64,000 nt of DNA from the NCBI RefSeq assembly GCF_005233515.1, contig NZ_QFZZ01000003.1:463259-527258 (forward strand). The letters are read 5' to 3'. The DNA is from Pseudomonas sp. CFBP13508. Lineage in GTDB: Bacteria; Pseudomonadota; Gammaproteobacteria; Pseudomonadales; Pseudomonadaceae. The position numbers were made by a program, and so were the translations under genes. A model generated the notes under the pieces. That model saw nothing but the letters and a program-made list of their open reading frames with translations, did no database searches and was not told the origin of the DNA. This document shows positions 29,130-39,109 of the stretch, piece by piece; the stretch's first letter is position 1; the number at the start of each line of letters is the position of its first letter.

Positions 29130-29774
29130 TCACACGCCAAATTGCGCGCGATACGCTTCCACAGCTGACAGATGCTGCTTGAGCTGGGGATCGTCGGCGA
29201 GGAACTCCAGCACCTGATTCAGCGAGACGATGCTGATCACCGGGATGCCGAAGTCGCGCTCGACTTCCTGGATCGCCGACAACTCGCCGTTGCCACGCTC
29301 CTGGCGGTTCAGTGCGATCAGCACACCGGCGGCTTTGGCGCCGTCCTGGGAAGCGATGATCTGCATCACTTCACGAATGGCGGTGCCGGCGGTGATCACG
29401 TCGTCGATGATCAAGACTTCGCCGGTCAACGGTGCGCCGACCAGGCTGCCGCCTTCGCCGTGGGCCTTGGCTTCCTTGCGGTTGAAGCACCATGGCAGGT
29501 CACGATCGTGATGCTCGGCCAGCGCAACGGCGGTCGTGGCCGCCAGCGGAATGCCTTTATAAGCCGGGCCAAACAGGACGTCGAAGGAGATGCCGCTTTC
29601 GGCGATGGCGGCGGCGTAGAAACGCCCCAGTTGCGCCAGGGCCGAACCGGAGTTGAACAGGCCGGCGTTGAAGAAGTAGGGACTGGTGCGCCCGGACTTC
29701 AGGGTGAACTCACCGAAGCGCAAAACGCCGCGATCGATGGCAAAACGAATGAAATCGCGCTGATACGCTTGCAT
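29130..29774 (-). CDS. pyrE: Orotate phosphoribosyltransferase
   Basis: A 214-residue enzyme that makes OMP from orotate and PRPP in pyrimidine synthesis. The PRPP loop [14 protein letters not shown] and the [10 protein letters not shown] segment identify it; [10 protein letters not shown] near residue 28 is the substrate-side loop. The ATG at 29774 is used because it gives the usual 213-214 residues and the longer frame to 29795 is unsupported. Divergent from crc, as in P. aeruginosa. Confidence 0.97.
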   Translation of the reverse strand: MQAYQRDFIRFAIDRGVLRFGEFTLKSGRTSPYFFNAGLFNSGSALAQLGRFYAAAIAESGISFDVLFGPAYKGIPLAATTAVALAEHHDRDLPWCFNRKEAKAHGEGGSLVGAPLTGEVLIIDDVITAGTAIREVMQIIASQDGAKAAGVLIALNRQERGNGELSAIQEVERDFGIPVISIVSLNQVLEFLADDPQLKQHLSAVEAYRAQFGV

Positions 29775-29801
29775 GAAAAAAACCCCAAATACCACGGATT
29801 T

Positions 29802-29834
29802 AGCTAATTAGCTTGACGCCGTGTATCATACACG
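29802..29834. promoter_or_regulatory. Two adjacent palindromes between pyrE and crc
   Basis: AGCTAATTAGCT at 29802-29813 is a perfect 12-bp palindrome, and CGTGTAT-C-ATACACG at 29820-29834 is a perfect 15-bp palindrome with a central C. They lie in the 82-bp divergent region, 28 and 22 bp from the pyrE and crc starts. One or both are candidate operators or overlapping promoter elements. Confidence 0.45.
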
Positions 29835-29856
29835 CACGCGATTTTTGGGGCCATTT

Positions 29857-30636
29857 ATGCGGATCATCAGTGTGAACGTCAATGGTATTCAGGCGGCAGT
29901 CGAGCGCGGTTTGCTCAGTTGGCTGCAAGCCCAGAATGCCGACGTCATCTGCCTGCAGGACACCCGTGCCTCCGCCTTTGAACTGGATGACCCAGCCTTC
30001 CAACTGGATGGCTACTTCCTTTATGCCTGCGATGCTGAAGTCCCTGCCCAAGGCGGCGTGGCTTTGTATTCGCGGTTGCAACCGAAGGCTGTCATCAGCG
30101 GTCTCGGTTTCGAGACGGCCGACCGCTACGGGCGCTACCTGCAAGCAGATTTCGACAAAGTCAGTATTGCCACCTTGCTGTTTCCTTCGGGGATGAACGG
30201 CGATGAGGACTTGAACCAGAAGTTCAAGCTCATGGACGATTTCGGCAAGTACCTGGACAAACAGCGACGCAAACGTCGCGAGTACATTTACTGTGGCTCG
30301 CTGTACGTTGCGCAGCAGAAACTCGACATCAAGAACTGGCGCGACAGCCAGCAATCTCCAGGCTTCCTCGCGCCGGAACGCGCGTGGATGGACGAGATTG
30401 TCGGCAACATGGGCTATGTCGATGCGCTGCGCGAAGTCAGTCGTGAAGGCGATCAGTACAGCTGGTGGCCGGATAACGAACAGGCCGAGATGCTCAATCT
30501 GGGCTGGCGTTTCGATTATCAGATCCTGACCCCGGGCCTGCGTCGCTCGGTGCGCAGTGCACGCCTGCCGCGTCAGCCACGGTTCTCGCAGCACGCGCCG
30601 TTGATCGTCGACTACGACTGGACGCTGACCATCTAA
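29857..30636 (+). CDS. crc: Catabolite repression control protein Crc
   Basis: A 259-residue protein with the exonuclease III/endonuclease/phosphatase fold (MRIISVNVNGIQAAVERG start, VICLQDTRA, FSQHAPLIVDYDW end). Pseudomonas Crc lacks nuclease activity and works with Hfq to block translation of catabolite-repressed mRNAs; it is relieved by CrcZ/CrcY RNAs. Several catalytic residues of true exonucleases are changed, for example D-T-R in CLQDTRA rather than Q-E-T-K. The ATG at 29857 gives the standard length. A strong terminator follows. Confidence 0.97.
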   Translation: MRIISVNVNGIQAAVERGLLSWLQAQNADVICLQDTRASAFELDDPAFQLDGYFLYACDAEVPAQGGVALYSRLQPKAVISGLGFETADRYGRYLQADFDKVSIATLLFPSGMNGDEDLNQKFKLMDDFGKYLDKQRRKRREYIYCGSLYVAQQKLDIKNWRDSQQSPGFLAPERAWMDEIVGNMGYVDALREVSREGDQYSWWPDNEQAEMLNLGWRFDYQILTPGLRRSVRSARLPRQPRFSQHAPLIVDYDWTLTI

Positions 30637-30650
30637 GCGTCCTCGCAGCC

Positions 30651-30687
30651 AAAAAAATGCCCGCATCGTGAGATGCGGGCATTTTTT
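30651..30687. terminator. Bidirectional terminator between crc and gltS
   Basis: A perfect stem with TGCCCGCATC/GATGCGGGCA arms and a GTGA loop, flanked by seven A and six T. It serves crc on the plus strand and gltS on the minus strand. Confidence 0.95.
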
Positions 30688-30702
30688 ATGCGCCTGTCTA
30701 TG

Positions 30703-31911
30703 CTAGACCGCAGCCAAGAATGGCAAGGTCAGGTACAGCTTGATCACGATGACGTTAACGATATCGATGAAGAACGCTCCTACCATCGGCACCACCAGAA
30801 ACGCGATCTGCGAAGGCCCATAGCGCTGCGTCACGGCTTGCATGTTGGCAATCGCCGTCGGTGTGGCGCCCAGACCAAAGCCGCAATGCCCCGCAGCGAG
30901 TACGGCGGCATCATAGTTGCCGCCCATCACGCGGAACGTCACGAAAATCGCGAACAGCGCCATGACCAGCGCCTGCACGGCCAGAATAATGAAGATCGGC
31001 AATGCCAGCGCCGCCAGATCCCAAAGCTTCAGCGACATCAAAGCGATTGCCAGAAATAGCGAGAGGCTGACATTGCCGAGCACGGAAACTTCGCGCTCGA
31101 ATACCTGATACAAGCCAAGCGCTGACAGACTGTTGCGCAACACCACACCCACAAACAGCACGCAGACAAACGTCGGTAGCTCGAAAGCAGTGCCTTGCAG
31201 CAAGCCATTCAAAAGATTGCCTGCGAGCAGGCTGACGGCAATCAGCGCCAGCGTCTCGACGAACGAAAAAGGCGTGATCGAACGTTCCTTGTTCGGCTGT
31301 TCAAAACCTTTTGGCAATCGCGGCGCTTGTTGCGGATTGCAACCTGGCACTTGCACGCGCTTGATCAGCAACCGCGCGACGGGCCCACCGATCAGCCCGC
31401 CCAGCACCAGACCGAACGTCGCTGAGGCCAGCGCCAGTTCCGAAGCCGAGGCCAGGCCATATTTCTCGCTGAACACCGCGCCCCATGCAGCGCCAGTGCC
31501 GTGACCGCCGGCGAGCGTGATGGACCCCGTCAGCAAGCCCATCAAAGGATCAAGCCCAAGCAAAGTTGCCAACCCTATTCCCATGGCGTTCTGCACCACC
31601 AGCAAGCCAATGACCGCCAGCAGAAAGACGCCGACAACGCGGCCACCCTTTTTCAGGCTGGCGAGGTCCGCGCTCAAGCCAATCGTGGCGAAGAAAGCCA
31701 ACATCAACGGTGTTTGCAATGATGTATCGAAGCGGACTTCTATATCGCAAGTGCGCAATATCAACAGGAGCACGGCAACCACCAGGCCGCCCGCCACCGG
31801 TTCAGGAATATTGTAACTTCGCAGAAAGCCAACACGCGTAACGAGTCCGCGTCCGAGCAGTAATACTAAGGAAGCGGCCACGAGCGTGCCGTAGAAATCG
31901 AGCTCAATCAT
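30703..31911 (-). CDS. gltS: Sodium/glutamate symporter GltS
   Basis: A 402-residue inner-membrane carrier of the ESS family that imports glutamate with Na+. It has about ten transmembrane helices and two inverted halves. The family GAAWG/GHGTGAAWGAVFSEKYG and GHCGFGLGATPTAIANM pore loops are visible near residues 140 and 340. It is a single gene, with the shared terminator at its 3' end and two palindromes in its upstream region. Confidence 0.95.
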   Translation of the reverse strand: MIELDFYGTLVAASLVLLLGRGLVTRVGFLRSYNIPEPVAGGLVVAVLLLILRTCDIEVRFDTSLQTPLMLAFFATIGLSADLASLKKGGRVVGVFLLAVIGLLVVQNAMGIGLATLLGLDPLMGLLTGSITLAGGHGTGAAWGAVFSEKYGLASASELALASATFGLVLGGLIGGPVARLLIKRVQVPGCNPQQAPRLPKGFEQPNKERSITPFSFVETLALIAVSLLAGNLLNGLLQGTAFELPTFVCVLFVGVVLRNSLSALGLYQVFEREVSVLGNVSLSLFLAIALMSLKLWDLAALALPIFIILAVQALVMALFAIFVTFRVMGGNYDAAVLAAGHCGFGLGATPTAIANMQAVTQRYGPSQIAFLVVPMVGAFFIDIVNVIVIKLYLTLPFLAAV

Positions 31912-32005
31912 GTGGATTATTCTTGGCTAAGTATTCACGAGGCGAGCGTTTACCTGGGCTCGACGGGTGAACCGGCTGATTTTCTCAACACTGATTACTG
32001 GGGAA

Positions 32006-32057
32006 TTCAAGCGCCATCGATGGCTTGAACATATCGGAATGTTTCAACCGAAACATT
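32006..32057. promoter_or_regulatory. Two dyads upstream of gltS; rest of the gene-free stretch
   Basis: The 370-bp AT-rich gap 31912-32281 has no gene. It contains GCCATCGATGGC (32013-32024), a perfect 12-bp palindrome extended by TTCAA/TTGAA arms, and AATGTTTC-AACC-GAAACATT (32038-32057), a perfect 8-bp inverted repeat. They lie 95-146 bp upstream of the gltS start on its minus strand, where an activator would bind. The remaining sequence to 32229 shows nothing recognisable; a terminator begins at 32230. Confidence 0.4.
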
Positions 32058-32229
32058 ACATTGGGCAACTTTAACAACCCGTTCGCGCCAATAACAAGAA
32101 CGGGAACAAGCACTGGATCGATCAGTTGTGACCAAACATGTAATAGACGAATATCAGCAAATAAATGCCAAACCGCACATCGTTAACAGACTAGTCCTAC
32201 AACAAAAACCAATTATTAAGTTGCACAAA

Positions 32230-32259
32230 TAAAAATGCCCCGATAAGTCGGGGCATTTT
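32230..32259 (-). terminator. Terminator of the DUF4870 gene
   Basis: Stem AAAATGCCCCGA/TCGGGGCATTTT with a four-base TAAG loop and A/T flanks, 22 bp after the minus-strand stop codon at 32282. Confidence 0.9.
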
Positions 32260-32281
32260 CATATTGCGATACAACAGACTT

Positions 32282-32650
32282 TCACTTGATCAGTCGCCAA
32301 GTGAACGGATATCTGTAAGGAAAACCTTCGTTGGCTTTGACCCCTGCAATGATCGTCAGGACCAATGCCGCGATTGCCAGCAAACCAAAGAGGAAGAAAC
32401 CAATGATCAGCAGCATGAGCAAAAAGCAGATCATCGAGGCAATGGCGACAGTGATCTGAAAATTCAGCGCCTCTTTGCCCTGTGCATCGATGAAAGGGTC
32501 CTTCTCGCGCTTCATCTGCCATAGGATCAGCGGCCCGATCAGATTGCCGAACGGAATCCAGATCCCCAGCAAGGCGGACAAGTGACAGAACATCGCCCAT
32601 TGGCGAACCTCCTGGCTCGGCTTGGGCAGCAACTCTTGCTCGTCACTCAT
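32282..32650 (-). CDS. DUF4870/Tic20-like membrane protein
   Basis: A 122-residue membrane protein with three to four hydrophobic segments (about residues 20-48, 68-95, 95-108). WAMFCHLSALLGIWIPFGN and WQMKREKDPFIDAQGKEALN are the conserved DUF4870 blocks. Function is unknown; the family resembles the chloroplast Tic20 import channel in topology. The ATG at 32650 has GGAGG 6 nt upstream; a GTG one codon earlier is an alternative. It follows rph by 25 bp on the same strand and may be co-transcribed. Confidence 0.88.
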   Translation of the reverse strand: MSDEQELLPKPSQEVRQWAMFCHLSALLGIWIPFGNLIGPLILWQMKREKDPFIDAQGKEALNFQITVAIASMICFLLMLLIIGFFLFGLLAIAALVLTIIAGVKANEGFPYRYPFTWRLIK

Positions 32651-32675
32651 CACGTCCTCCTTGTGGTCAAGAACC

Positions 32676-33398
32676 TTAGTCGGCCAGCGCAGCCTTCTGC
32701 AGTTCGAAGATCTCGTTCATGCCTTTCTTCGCCAGTTCCAGCATGGCATTCAAATCTTCAGGCTGGAAAGGGGCGCCCTCGGCGGTGCCCTGCACTTCGA
32801 TGAAACCACCGGTGCTGGTCATCACCACGTTCAGATCGGTTTCAGCTGCGGAATCTTCAAGATAGTCCAGATCCAGCACCGGCTCGCCCTGGTACATGCC
32901 CACCGAGACCGCACCGATCATCTGCTTGAGCGGGTCACCGCCTTTCAAGCCGCCGCGCTTCTTGATCACTTTCAAGGCATCGACCAGTGCAACCATGGCG
33001 CCGGTGATGGAGGCGGTGCGAGTACCGCCATCGGCCTGGATCACGTCGCAATCGACGTACAGGGTCACGTCGCCGAGCTTGGACATGTCCAGCGCTGCGC
33101 GCAGGGAACGGCCGATCAGGCGCTGGATTTCCAGAGTACGACCGCCCTGCTTGCCACGGCTGGCTTCACGCTGGTTACGCTCGCCGGTGGCGCGCGGCAG
33201 CATACCGTACTCGGCAGTCAACCAGCCCTGGCCCTGGCCTTTGAGGAAGCGCGGTACGCCGTTTTCGACGCTGACGGTGCAAATGACTTTGGTATCACCG
33301 AATTCGACCAGTACGGATCCCTCGGCGTGTTTGGTGTAGTTGCGGGTGATGCGGATCGAGCGGAGCTGATCGGCAGCGCGACCACTTGGACGTTTCAT
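32676..33398 (-). CDS. rph: Ribonuclease PH
   Basis: A 240-residue phosphorolytic 3'-5' exoribonuclease that trims tRNA 3' ends. The fold begins [19 protein letters not shown]; the phosphate-binding site is in [20 protein letters not shown] and the metal-binding acidic residues in [16 protein letters not shown]. It is the full-length form, not the truncated E. coli K-12 type. The ATG at 33398 is used; the longer frame to 33464 is unsupported. Divergent from yicC. Confidence 0.97.
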   Translation of the reverse strand: MKRPSGRAADQLRSIRITRNYTKHAEGSVLVEFGDTKVICTVSVENGVPRFLKGQGQGWLTAEYGMLPRATGERNQREASRGKQGGRTLEIQRLIGRSLRAALDMSKLGDVTLYVDCDVIQADGGTRTASITGAMVALVDALKVIKKRGGLKGGDPLKQMIGAVSVGMYQGEPVLDLDYLEDSAAETDLNVVMTSTGGFIEVQGTAEGAPFQPEDLNAMLELAKKGMNEIFELQKAALAD

Positions 33399-33666
33399 AG
33401 GGATACCTGTACTGAGGACGGAAAACTGCCGAGCATTATAGAGCGCTGCACCGCGAGTGGGCACTGGTTAAAACCGCCGGCCGACGACCGAAGCCCCTCA
33501 AGCGCGCATAACCGACGGGCTGCAGCGCTTTGTCACACCGTGTGTTTGGGCGCACTCGCCGCACTGCGCTACAATCCTGCGCCTTTGCTGCCAGTCGGCT
33601 TAAATTCATTGAAATCGCGCCTGCGAAACAGCGTTTCGCGCCGATCTGCATTGCGAGGTCACCGCC

Positions 33667-34530
33667 ATGGTGCACAGCATGACCGCCTTCGCCCGCGTCG
33701 AGAAAGCCGGCGTTCAGGGCACCCTGAGCTGGGAACTGCGCTCGGTCAACAGCCGCTATCTGGAACCGCACCTGCGCTTGCCCGAATCGTTTCGCGACCT
33801 CGAAGGCGCCGTACGTGAAGCGCTGCGCCAGGGTCTGTCGCGGGGCAAACTGGAATGCACGCTGCGCTTCACCGAAGAAAGCACCGGCAAGCCGCTGCAA
33901 GTCGACCGCGAGCGCGCTGCACAACTGGTTGCCGCTGCGGAAACCGTGGCCGGCCTGATCAAGAATCCCGCCGCGCTGAATCCGCTGGAAGTGCTGGCCT
34001 GGCCCGGCGTGCTGGTGGCCGATGCGACCGACCCGCAAGCGCTGAACGCCGAAGCGCTGGAGCTGTTCAATCAGGGCTTGAAGGATCTGAAGGCTGGCCG
34101 CGAGCGCGAAGGCGCGGAGCTGGCTCGTCTGATCAACGACCGCCTTACTTCCATCGAAGAAGACGTCGTGACCCTGCGAGAACTGGTGCCGCAGATGCTC
34201 GCTACCCAGCGCCAGAAAGTCCTCGACCGCTTTGCCGACATGAAGGCCGAGCTCGACCCGCAGCGCCTGGAACAGGAAATGGTCATCCTCGCGCAAAAAA
34301 GCGACGTGGCCGAAGAACTGGATCGCCTGAGCACCCACATCATCGAAGTTCGCCGGGTGCTCAAGTCCGGTGGTGCCGCCGGGCGGCGTCTGGACTTCCT
34401 GATGCAGGAGCTCAACCGCGAAGCCAACACACTGGGCTCCAAAGCCTTCGACCCGCGCAGCACCCAGGCCGCCGTCAACCTCAAAGTGTTGATCGAGCAG
34501 ATGCGCGAACAAGTGCAGAATATTGAGTAA
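33667..34530 (+). CDS. yicC: YicC family endoribonuclease
   Basis: A 287-residue YicC_N/DUF1732 protein. MVHSMTAFARVEKAGVQGTL and ELRSVNSRYLEPHLRLPE at the start, and GRRLDFLMQELNREANTLGSKA near the end, are the diagnostic family blocks. E. coli YicC has been reported to be an endoribonuclease that acts on the small RNA RyhB; the same in Pseudomonas is inference. gmk follows 12 bp downstream and is probably co-transcribed. It is divergent from rph. Confidence 0.93.
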   Translation: MVHSMTAFARVEKAGVQGTLSWELRSVNSRYLEPHLRLPESFRDLEGAVREALRQGLSRGKLECTLRFTEESTGKPLQVDRERAAQLVAAAETVAGLIKNPAALNPLEVLAWPGVLVADATDPQALNAEALELFNQGLKDLKAGREREGAELARLINDRLTSIEEDVVTLRELVPQMLATQRQKVLDRFADMKAELDPQRLEQEMVILAQKSDVAEELDRLSTHIIEVRRVLKSGGAAGRRLDFLMQELNREANTLGSKAFDPRSTQAAVNLKVLIEQMREQVQNIE

Positions 34531-35163
<633 letters not shown>

Positions 35164-35182
35164 ATCAGCACTTCCCAAAATG

Positions 35183-35268
35183 CCTGCAAGCGCTTTACAT
35201 TGGTGCTTGCAGCGCGTTGAAGGGTCTGGTCAAAAAATCAGCGCTTCCCTAATCGCTGGTGATTTTTT
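35183..35268 (+). terminator. Stem-loops after gmk, the second a terminator
   Basis: A CTGCAAGC/GCTTGCAG stem lies at 35183-35211. It is followed at 35232-35268 by a longer imperfect stem with AAAAAATCAGCG and CGCTGGTGATTTTTT arms and a T-rich end. The second has the form of a Rho-independent terminator for gmk; the first may assist it. Confidence 0.75.
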
Positions 35269-35331
35269 AAACTGTTCAGTCCGCTCGCCCAACCGGGCAG
35301 CGCGCATATTGCATTCGCTCCGAGGAATACC

Positions 35332-35595
35332 ATGGCCCGCGTAACCGTTGAAGACTGCCTAGAACACGTGGAAAACCGCTTTGAGCTGGTCATGCTCTCT
35401 ACCAAGCGTGCCCGTCAACTGGCCACCGGCGGCAAAGAGCCATTGGTGCAGTGGGAAAACGACAAGCCGACCGTTGTCGCGCTGCGTGAAATTGCTGAAG
35501 GCCTGATGAGCTACGAGTTCATCGCCGAGCAGGAAATCGTCCAGGATGAACCGCTGTTCGCAGCGTTCGAGGACGAGTCGAACGAGGCCGTCTAA
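35332..35595 (+). CDS. rpoZ: RNA polymerase omega subunit
   Basis: An 87-residue subunit that helps RNA polymerase assembly and, in E. coli, forms part of a ppGpp site. The family pattern [20 protein letters not shown], then [12 protein letters not shown], is at the N-terminus. GAGGAA lies 6 nt before the ATG. spoT follows 57 bp downstream, the conserved rpoZ-spoT arrangement that couples omega and ppGpp metabolism. Confidence 0.97.
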   Translation: MARVTVEDCLEHVENRFELVMLSTKRARQLATGGKEPLVQWENDKPTVVALREIAEGLMSYEFIAEQEIVQDEPLFAAFEDESNEAV

Positions 35596-35652
35596 GCCTA
35601 TGCCTGGTCGACGTAGCACGGCGCGGGGTCACAGCTTTCGGCAGGATTCATC

Positions 35653-37758
35653 ATGCCGAGCATAGACGCCCTCGCCGATCGCTTATCGACCTACCTCGGC
35701 AACGACCAGGTCAACCTGGTCCGCCGAGCGTATTTCTACGCCGAACAAGCCCATGACGGTCAACGCCGTCGCAGCGGCGAGGCGTACGTCACGCATCCTC
35801 TTGCCGTGGCCAATATTCTTGCCGACATGCACATGGACCATCAGAGCCTGATGGCCGCGATGCTGCATGACGTGATCGAAGACACCGGTATCGCCAAGGA
35901 AGCGCTGCAAGCGCAGTTCGGTGAAACCGTGGCCGAACTGGTCGACGGGGTCAGCAAACTGACCCAGATGAATTTCGAGACCAAGGCCGAAGCCCAGGCG
36001 GAAAACTTCCAGAAAATGGCCATGGCGATGGCGCGCGACATCCGGGTGATCCTGGTAAAACTCGCCGACCGTCTGCACAACATGCGCACGCTGGAAGTGC
36101 TGTCCGGCGAAAAGCGCCGACGCATCGCCAAGGAAACCCTCGAGATCTACGCACCCATCGCCAACCGGCTGGGCATGCACGCGATCCGCATCGAGTTCGA
36201 AGACCTAGGTTTCAAGGCAATGCACCCGATGCGTTCCGCGCGGATCTACCAGGCGGTCAAGCGCGCCCGGGGCAACCGCAAGGAAATCGTCAACAAGATC
36301 GAAGAGTCCCTTGGCCATTGCCTCGCCATCGACGGCATCCAGGGCGAAGTCAGCGGGCGGCAGAAACACCTCTACGGCATCTACAAGAAAATGCGCGGCA
36401 AGCGTCGGGCCTTCAACGAGATCATGGACGTCTATGCGTTCCGGATCATCGTCGACAAGGTCGATACCTGCTACCGCGTACTGGGTGCTGTGCATAATTT
36501 GTACAAACCGTTGCCCGGACGCTTCAAGGATTACATCGCGATCCCCAAGGCCAACGGCTATCAGTCGCTGCACACCACGCTGTTCGGCATGCACGGTGTA
36601 CCGATCGAGATCCAGATCCGCACCCGCGAAATGGAAGAGATGGCCAACAACGGCATCGCCGCGCATTGGCTGTACAAATCCAGCGGCGACGAGCAGCCGA
36701 AAGGCACTCACGCCCGCGCCCGCCAGTGGGTCAAAGGCGTGCTGGAAATGCAGCAACGCGCCGGCAACTCGCTGGAATTCATCGAGAGCGTGAAGATCGA
36801 CCTGTTTCCGGACGAGGTCTACGTGTTCACGCCAAAAGGCCGGATCATGGAGCTGCCGAAAGGCTCCACGGCGGTCGACTTTGCCTACGCGGTACACACC
36901 GATGTCGGCAACAGCTGCATCGCCTGCCGGATCAATCGTCGTCTCGCGCCGCTGTCGGAACCGCTGCAAAGCGGCTCCACGGTCGAGATCGTCAGCGCCC
37001 CCGGCGCACGGCCAAATCCGGCGTGGCTCAACTTCGTCGTTACCGGCAAGGCGCGCACGCACATTCGTCATGCGTTGAAACTGCAGCGCCGTTCGGAGTC
37101 CATCAGTCTCGGCGAACGTCTGCTGAACAAGGTCCTCAACGGTTTCGACAGCTCGCTGGAAAAGATTCCGGCCGAGCGCGTCAAAGCGATGCTTACCGAA
37201 TACCGTCTCGAACTGATCGAAGACCTGCTCGAAGACATTGGCCTGGGCAATCGCATGGCCTACGTGGTCGCCCGCCGCCTGCTTGGCGAAGGCGAACAAC
37301 TGCCGAGCCCGGAAGGCCCGCTGGCGATTCGCGGCACCGAAGGCCTGGTGCTCAGTTACGCCAAGTGCTGCACGCCGATCCCGGGCGACCCGATTGTCGG
37401 GCACCTGTCGGCGGGCAAAGGCATGGTCGTGCACCTGGACAACTGCCGCAACATCAGCGAAATCAGGCACAACCCGGAAAAATGCATCCAGCTCTCCTGG
37501 GCCAAGGATGTCACCGGCGAATTCAACGTCGAGCTGCGCGTCGAGCTGGAACACCAGCGTGGCCTGATCGCCCTGCTGGCCAGCAGCGTCAACGCGGCCG
37601 ACGGCAACATCGAGAAAATCAGCATGGACGAACGCGATGGTCGCATCAGCGTCGTGCAGTTGGTGGTCAGCGTTCACGACCGTGTGCACCTGGCCCGCGT
37701 GATCAAGAAACTGCGCGCCTTGACCGGGGTGATCCGCATCACCCGCATGCGTGCATAA
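35653..37758 (+). CDS. spoT: Bifunctional (p)ppGpp synthetase/hydrolase SpoT
   Basis: A 701-residue RelA/SpoT homologue that breaks down and also makes the stringent alarmone. Domains in order: HD hydrolase with H72-D73 and E76-D77 in LHDVIEDT; synthetase near 240-350 (GIYKKMRGKRRAFNEI, MDVYAFRIIVD); TGS near 385-450 (VFTPKGRIMELPKGSTAVDFAY); and a C-terminal ACT domain. The intact HD motif marks it as SpoT, not RelA. An AGGA site lies upstream of the ATG. ridA follows 24 bp downstream. Confidence 0.97.
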   Translation: MPSIDALADRLSTYLGNDQVNLVRRAYFYAEQAHDGQRRRSGEAYVTHPLAVANILADMHMDHQSLMAAMLHDVIEDTGIAKEALQAQFGETVAELVDGVSKLTQMNFETKAEAQAENFQKMAMAMARDIRVILVKLADRLHNMRTLEVLSGEKRRRIAKETLEIYAPIANRLGMHAIRIEFEDLGFKAMHPMRSARIYQAVKRARGNRKEIVNKIEESLGHCLAIDGIQGEVSGRQKHLYGIYKKMRGKRRAFNEIMDVYAFRIIVDKVDTCYRVLGAVHNLYKPLPGRFKDYIAIPKANGYQSLHTTLFGMHGVPIEIQIRTREMEEMANNGIAAHWLYKSSGDEQPKGTHARARQWVKGVLEMQQRAGNSLEFIESVKIDLFPDEVYVFTPKGRIMELPKGSTAVDFAYAVHTDVGNSCIACRINRRLAPLSEPLQSGSTVEIVSAPGARPNPAWLNFVVTGKARTHIRHALKLQRRSESISLGERLLNKVLNGFDSSLEKIPAERVKAMLTEYRLELIEDLLEDIGLGNRMAYVVARRLLGEGEQLPSPEGPLAIRGTEGLVLSYAKCCTPIPGDPIVGHLSAGKGMVVHLDNCRNISEIRHNPEKCIQLSWAKDVTGEFNVELRVELEHQRGLIALLASSVNAADGNIEKISMDERDGRISVVQLVVSVHDRVHLARVIKKLRALTGVIRITRMRA

Positions 37759-37782
37759 CCTGCCTATTACAAGGAGTCCTAC

Positions 37783-38163
37783 ATGACCAAAACCGTCATC
37801 ACCAGCGACAAGGCCCCGGCCGCCATCGGTACTTACTCCCAGGCGATCAAGGCAGGCAACACCGTGTACATGTCGGGCCAGATTCCTCTGGACCCGAAAA
37901 CCATGGAACTGGTCGAAGGCTTCGAAGCCCAGACCGTCCAGGTCTTCGAGAACCTCAAAGCCGTGGCCGAAGCCGCCGGCGGTTCGTTCAAGGACATCGT
38001 CAAACTGAACATCTTCCTCACCGATCTGAGCCACTTCGCCAAGGTCAACGAGATCATGGGCAAGTACTTCGACCAGCCATACCCTGCCCGCGCCGCCATC
38101 GGCGTGGCCGCCCTGCCGAAGGGTGCGCAGGTTGAAATGGATGCCATTCTGGTCATCGAGTGA
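37783..38163 (+). CDS. ridA: RidA family reactive intermediate deaminase
   Basis: Canonical 126-residue RidA with the catalytic-site Arg in [20 protein letters not shown] and the [20 protein letters not shown] start. It hydrolyses 2-aminoacrylate and related enamines formed by PLP enzymes, protecting other PLP enzymes. AAGGAG lies upstream of the ATG. Its position after spoT is conserved in Pseudomonas. It is distinct from the RidA-like protein at 8445-8798. Confidence 0.95.
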   Translation: MTKTVITSDKAPAAIGTYSQAIKAGNTVYMSGQIPLDPKTMELVEGFEAQTVQVFENLKAVAEAAGGSFKDIVKLNIFLTDLSHFAKVNEIMGKYFDQPYPARAAIGVAALPKGAQVEMDAILVIE

Positions 38164-38228
38164 TGCGCACGGCGCGGCCTCCACGCCGCGCCGACTGCCG
38201 CAAGAAAAGGTTTTGAAAGGATTCCACC

Positions 38229-38969
38229 ATGCGCAAAGCGCTAGCTCTCTCGCTGCTCGCCCTGTTTCTCGGCGGCTGCGCCAGCGACCCTGCCGACCGT
38301 GACATCAGCGGCACCTGGATCAATCAGGTGGCGATCGATGCCGCCGCCAAGGGCGGTCCCCTGCGTGAAGCGCTCCAGGCTTACGGCCCGAATCTGGAAT
38401 GGGACGTCAACACCAAGGCCGGTCAGGCCCGCTACACCAACGGTTTTGAGAATGTCGAAGGACGGCTGCTGGGCGAAGAGTCCGGCGCTTGGAAAGTCGA
38501 CTTCTATGGCAGCTCCGCCAGTGAACTGAAACGCGACGGCGGACGCCTGCAGCAAGCCGCCAGCGACAACGAACCCGAACAACTCTTCGATCGCGCACAG
38601 ATCCCGGTGCCCGAAGGCGCGCCAATCGGTGCGAGCTTCGAACGCGCGCTGTACTCGGCGTACCTGGGCGGCAACTGGACCATCGCCAGCGGCCAGGGTG
38701 AAGGCGGTACCGTGCAGTTCCAGGCCGACGGCCAGGTGACCGGCCTGCCGGGCGTTGACCGTTATGCCTTGTGTCTGGCGGGCGATTGCGCGTCCATGAG
38801 CAATGGCAACGACAGCATGTGGCTGCAACTCAATGGCCAAGGTAATAACTGGATCTTTGTGCGCAAGGGCAAGGAGCTGGAGATTCTGCAGGCAGTCAAC
38901 GCTGCGCTGGCGGATGAGCAACCGCAGTTTGCCGCAGGTGAGCGCAAGTGGTTGCTGGAGAAGCAGTAA
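38229..38969 (+). CDS. Hypothetical lipoprotein
   Basis: A 246-residue protein with a lipoprotein signal (lipobox LGGC at residues 15-18, then ASDPADRD) and no other recognised domain. The body shows two similar strands-and-turns sections (SGTWINQVAI and GNWTIASGQG), suggesting a beta-rich, lipocalin-like fold; that is a guess. AAAGGA lies upstream of the ATG. It follows ridA by 65 bp and is conserved at this place in Pseudomonas as a hypothetical gene. Confidence 0.85.
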   Translation: MRKALALSLLALFLGGCASDPADRDISGTWINQVAIDAAAKGGPLREALQAYGPNLEWDVNTKAGQARYTNGFENVEGRLLGEESGAWKVDFYGSSASELKRDGGRLQQAASDNEPEQLFDRAQIPVPEGAPIGASFERALYSAYLGGNWTIASGQGEGGTVQFQADGQVTGLPGVDRYALCLAGDCASMSNGNDSMWLQLNGQGNNWIFVRKGKELEILQAVNAALADEQPQFAAGERKWLLEKQ

Positions 38970-38998
38970 CCTGCCTCCGAAATCTCAGAAGATCAAAT

Positions 38999-39086
38999 GT
39001 GGGAGCGAGCCTGCTCGCGAACGCGGTGGGTCAGTCAAACTGATAATGACTGACATACCGCATTCGCGAGCAGGCTCGCTCCCACA
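38999..39086. repeat. REP-type inverted doublet, family A
   Basis: Two facing GTGGGAGCGAGCCTGCTCGC units with a roughly 45-bp spacer between the convergent lipoprotein gene and the SDR gene. Confidence 0.9.
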
Positions 39087-39109
39087 GTGGTTTTTGTGTT
39101 GCTTAAAAC

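Noticed and set aside
36205..38184. Minus-strand open frame of 659 codons opposite spoT-ridA
   Set aside because: It lies exactly antisense to spoT and ridA, has a His/Asp/Val/Gln-rich composition typical of antisense frames in GC-rich DNA and no recognisable motif.
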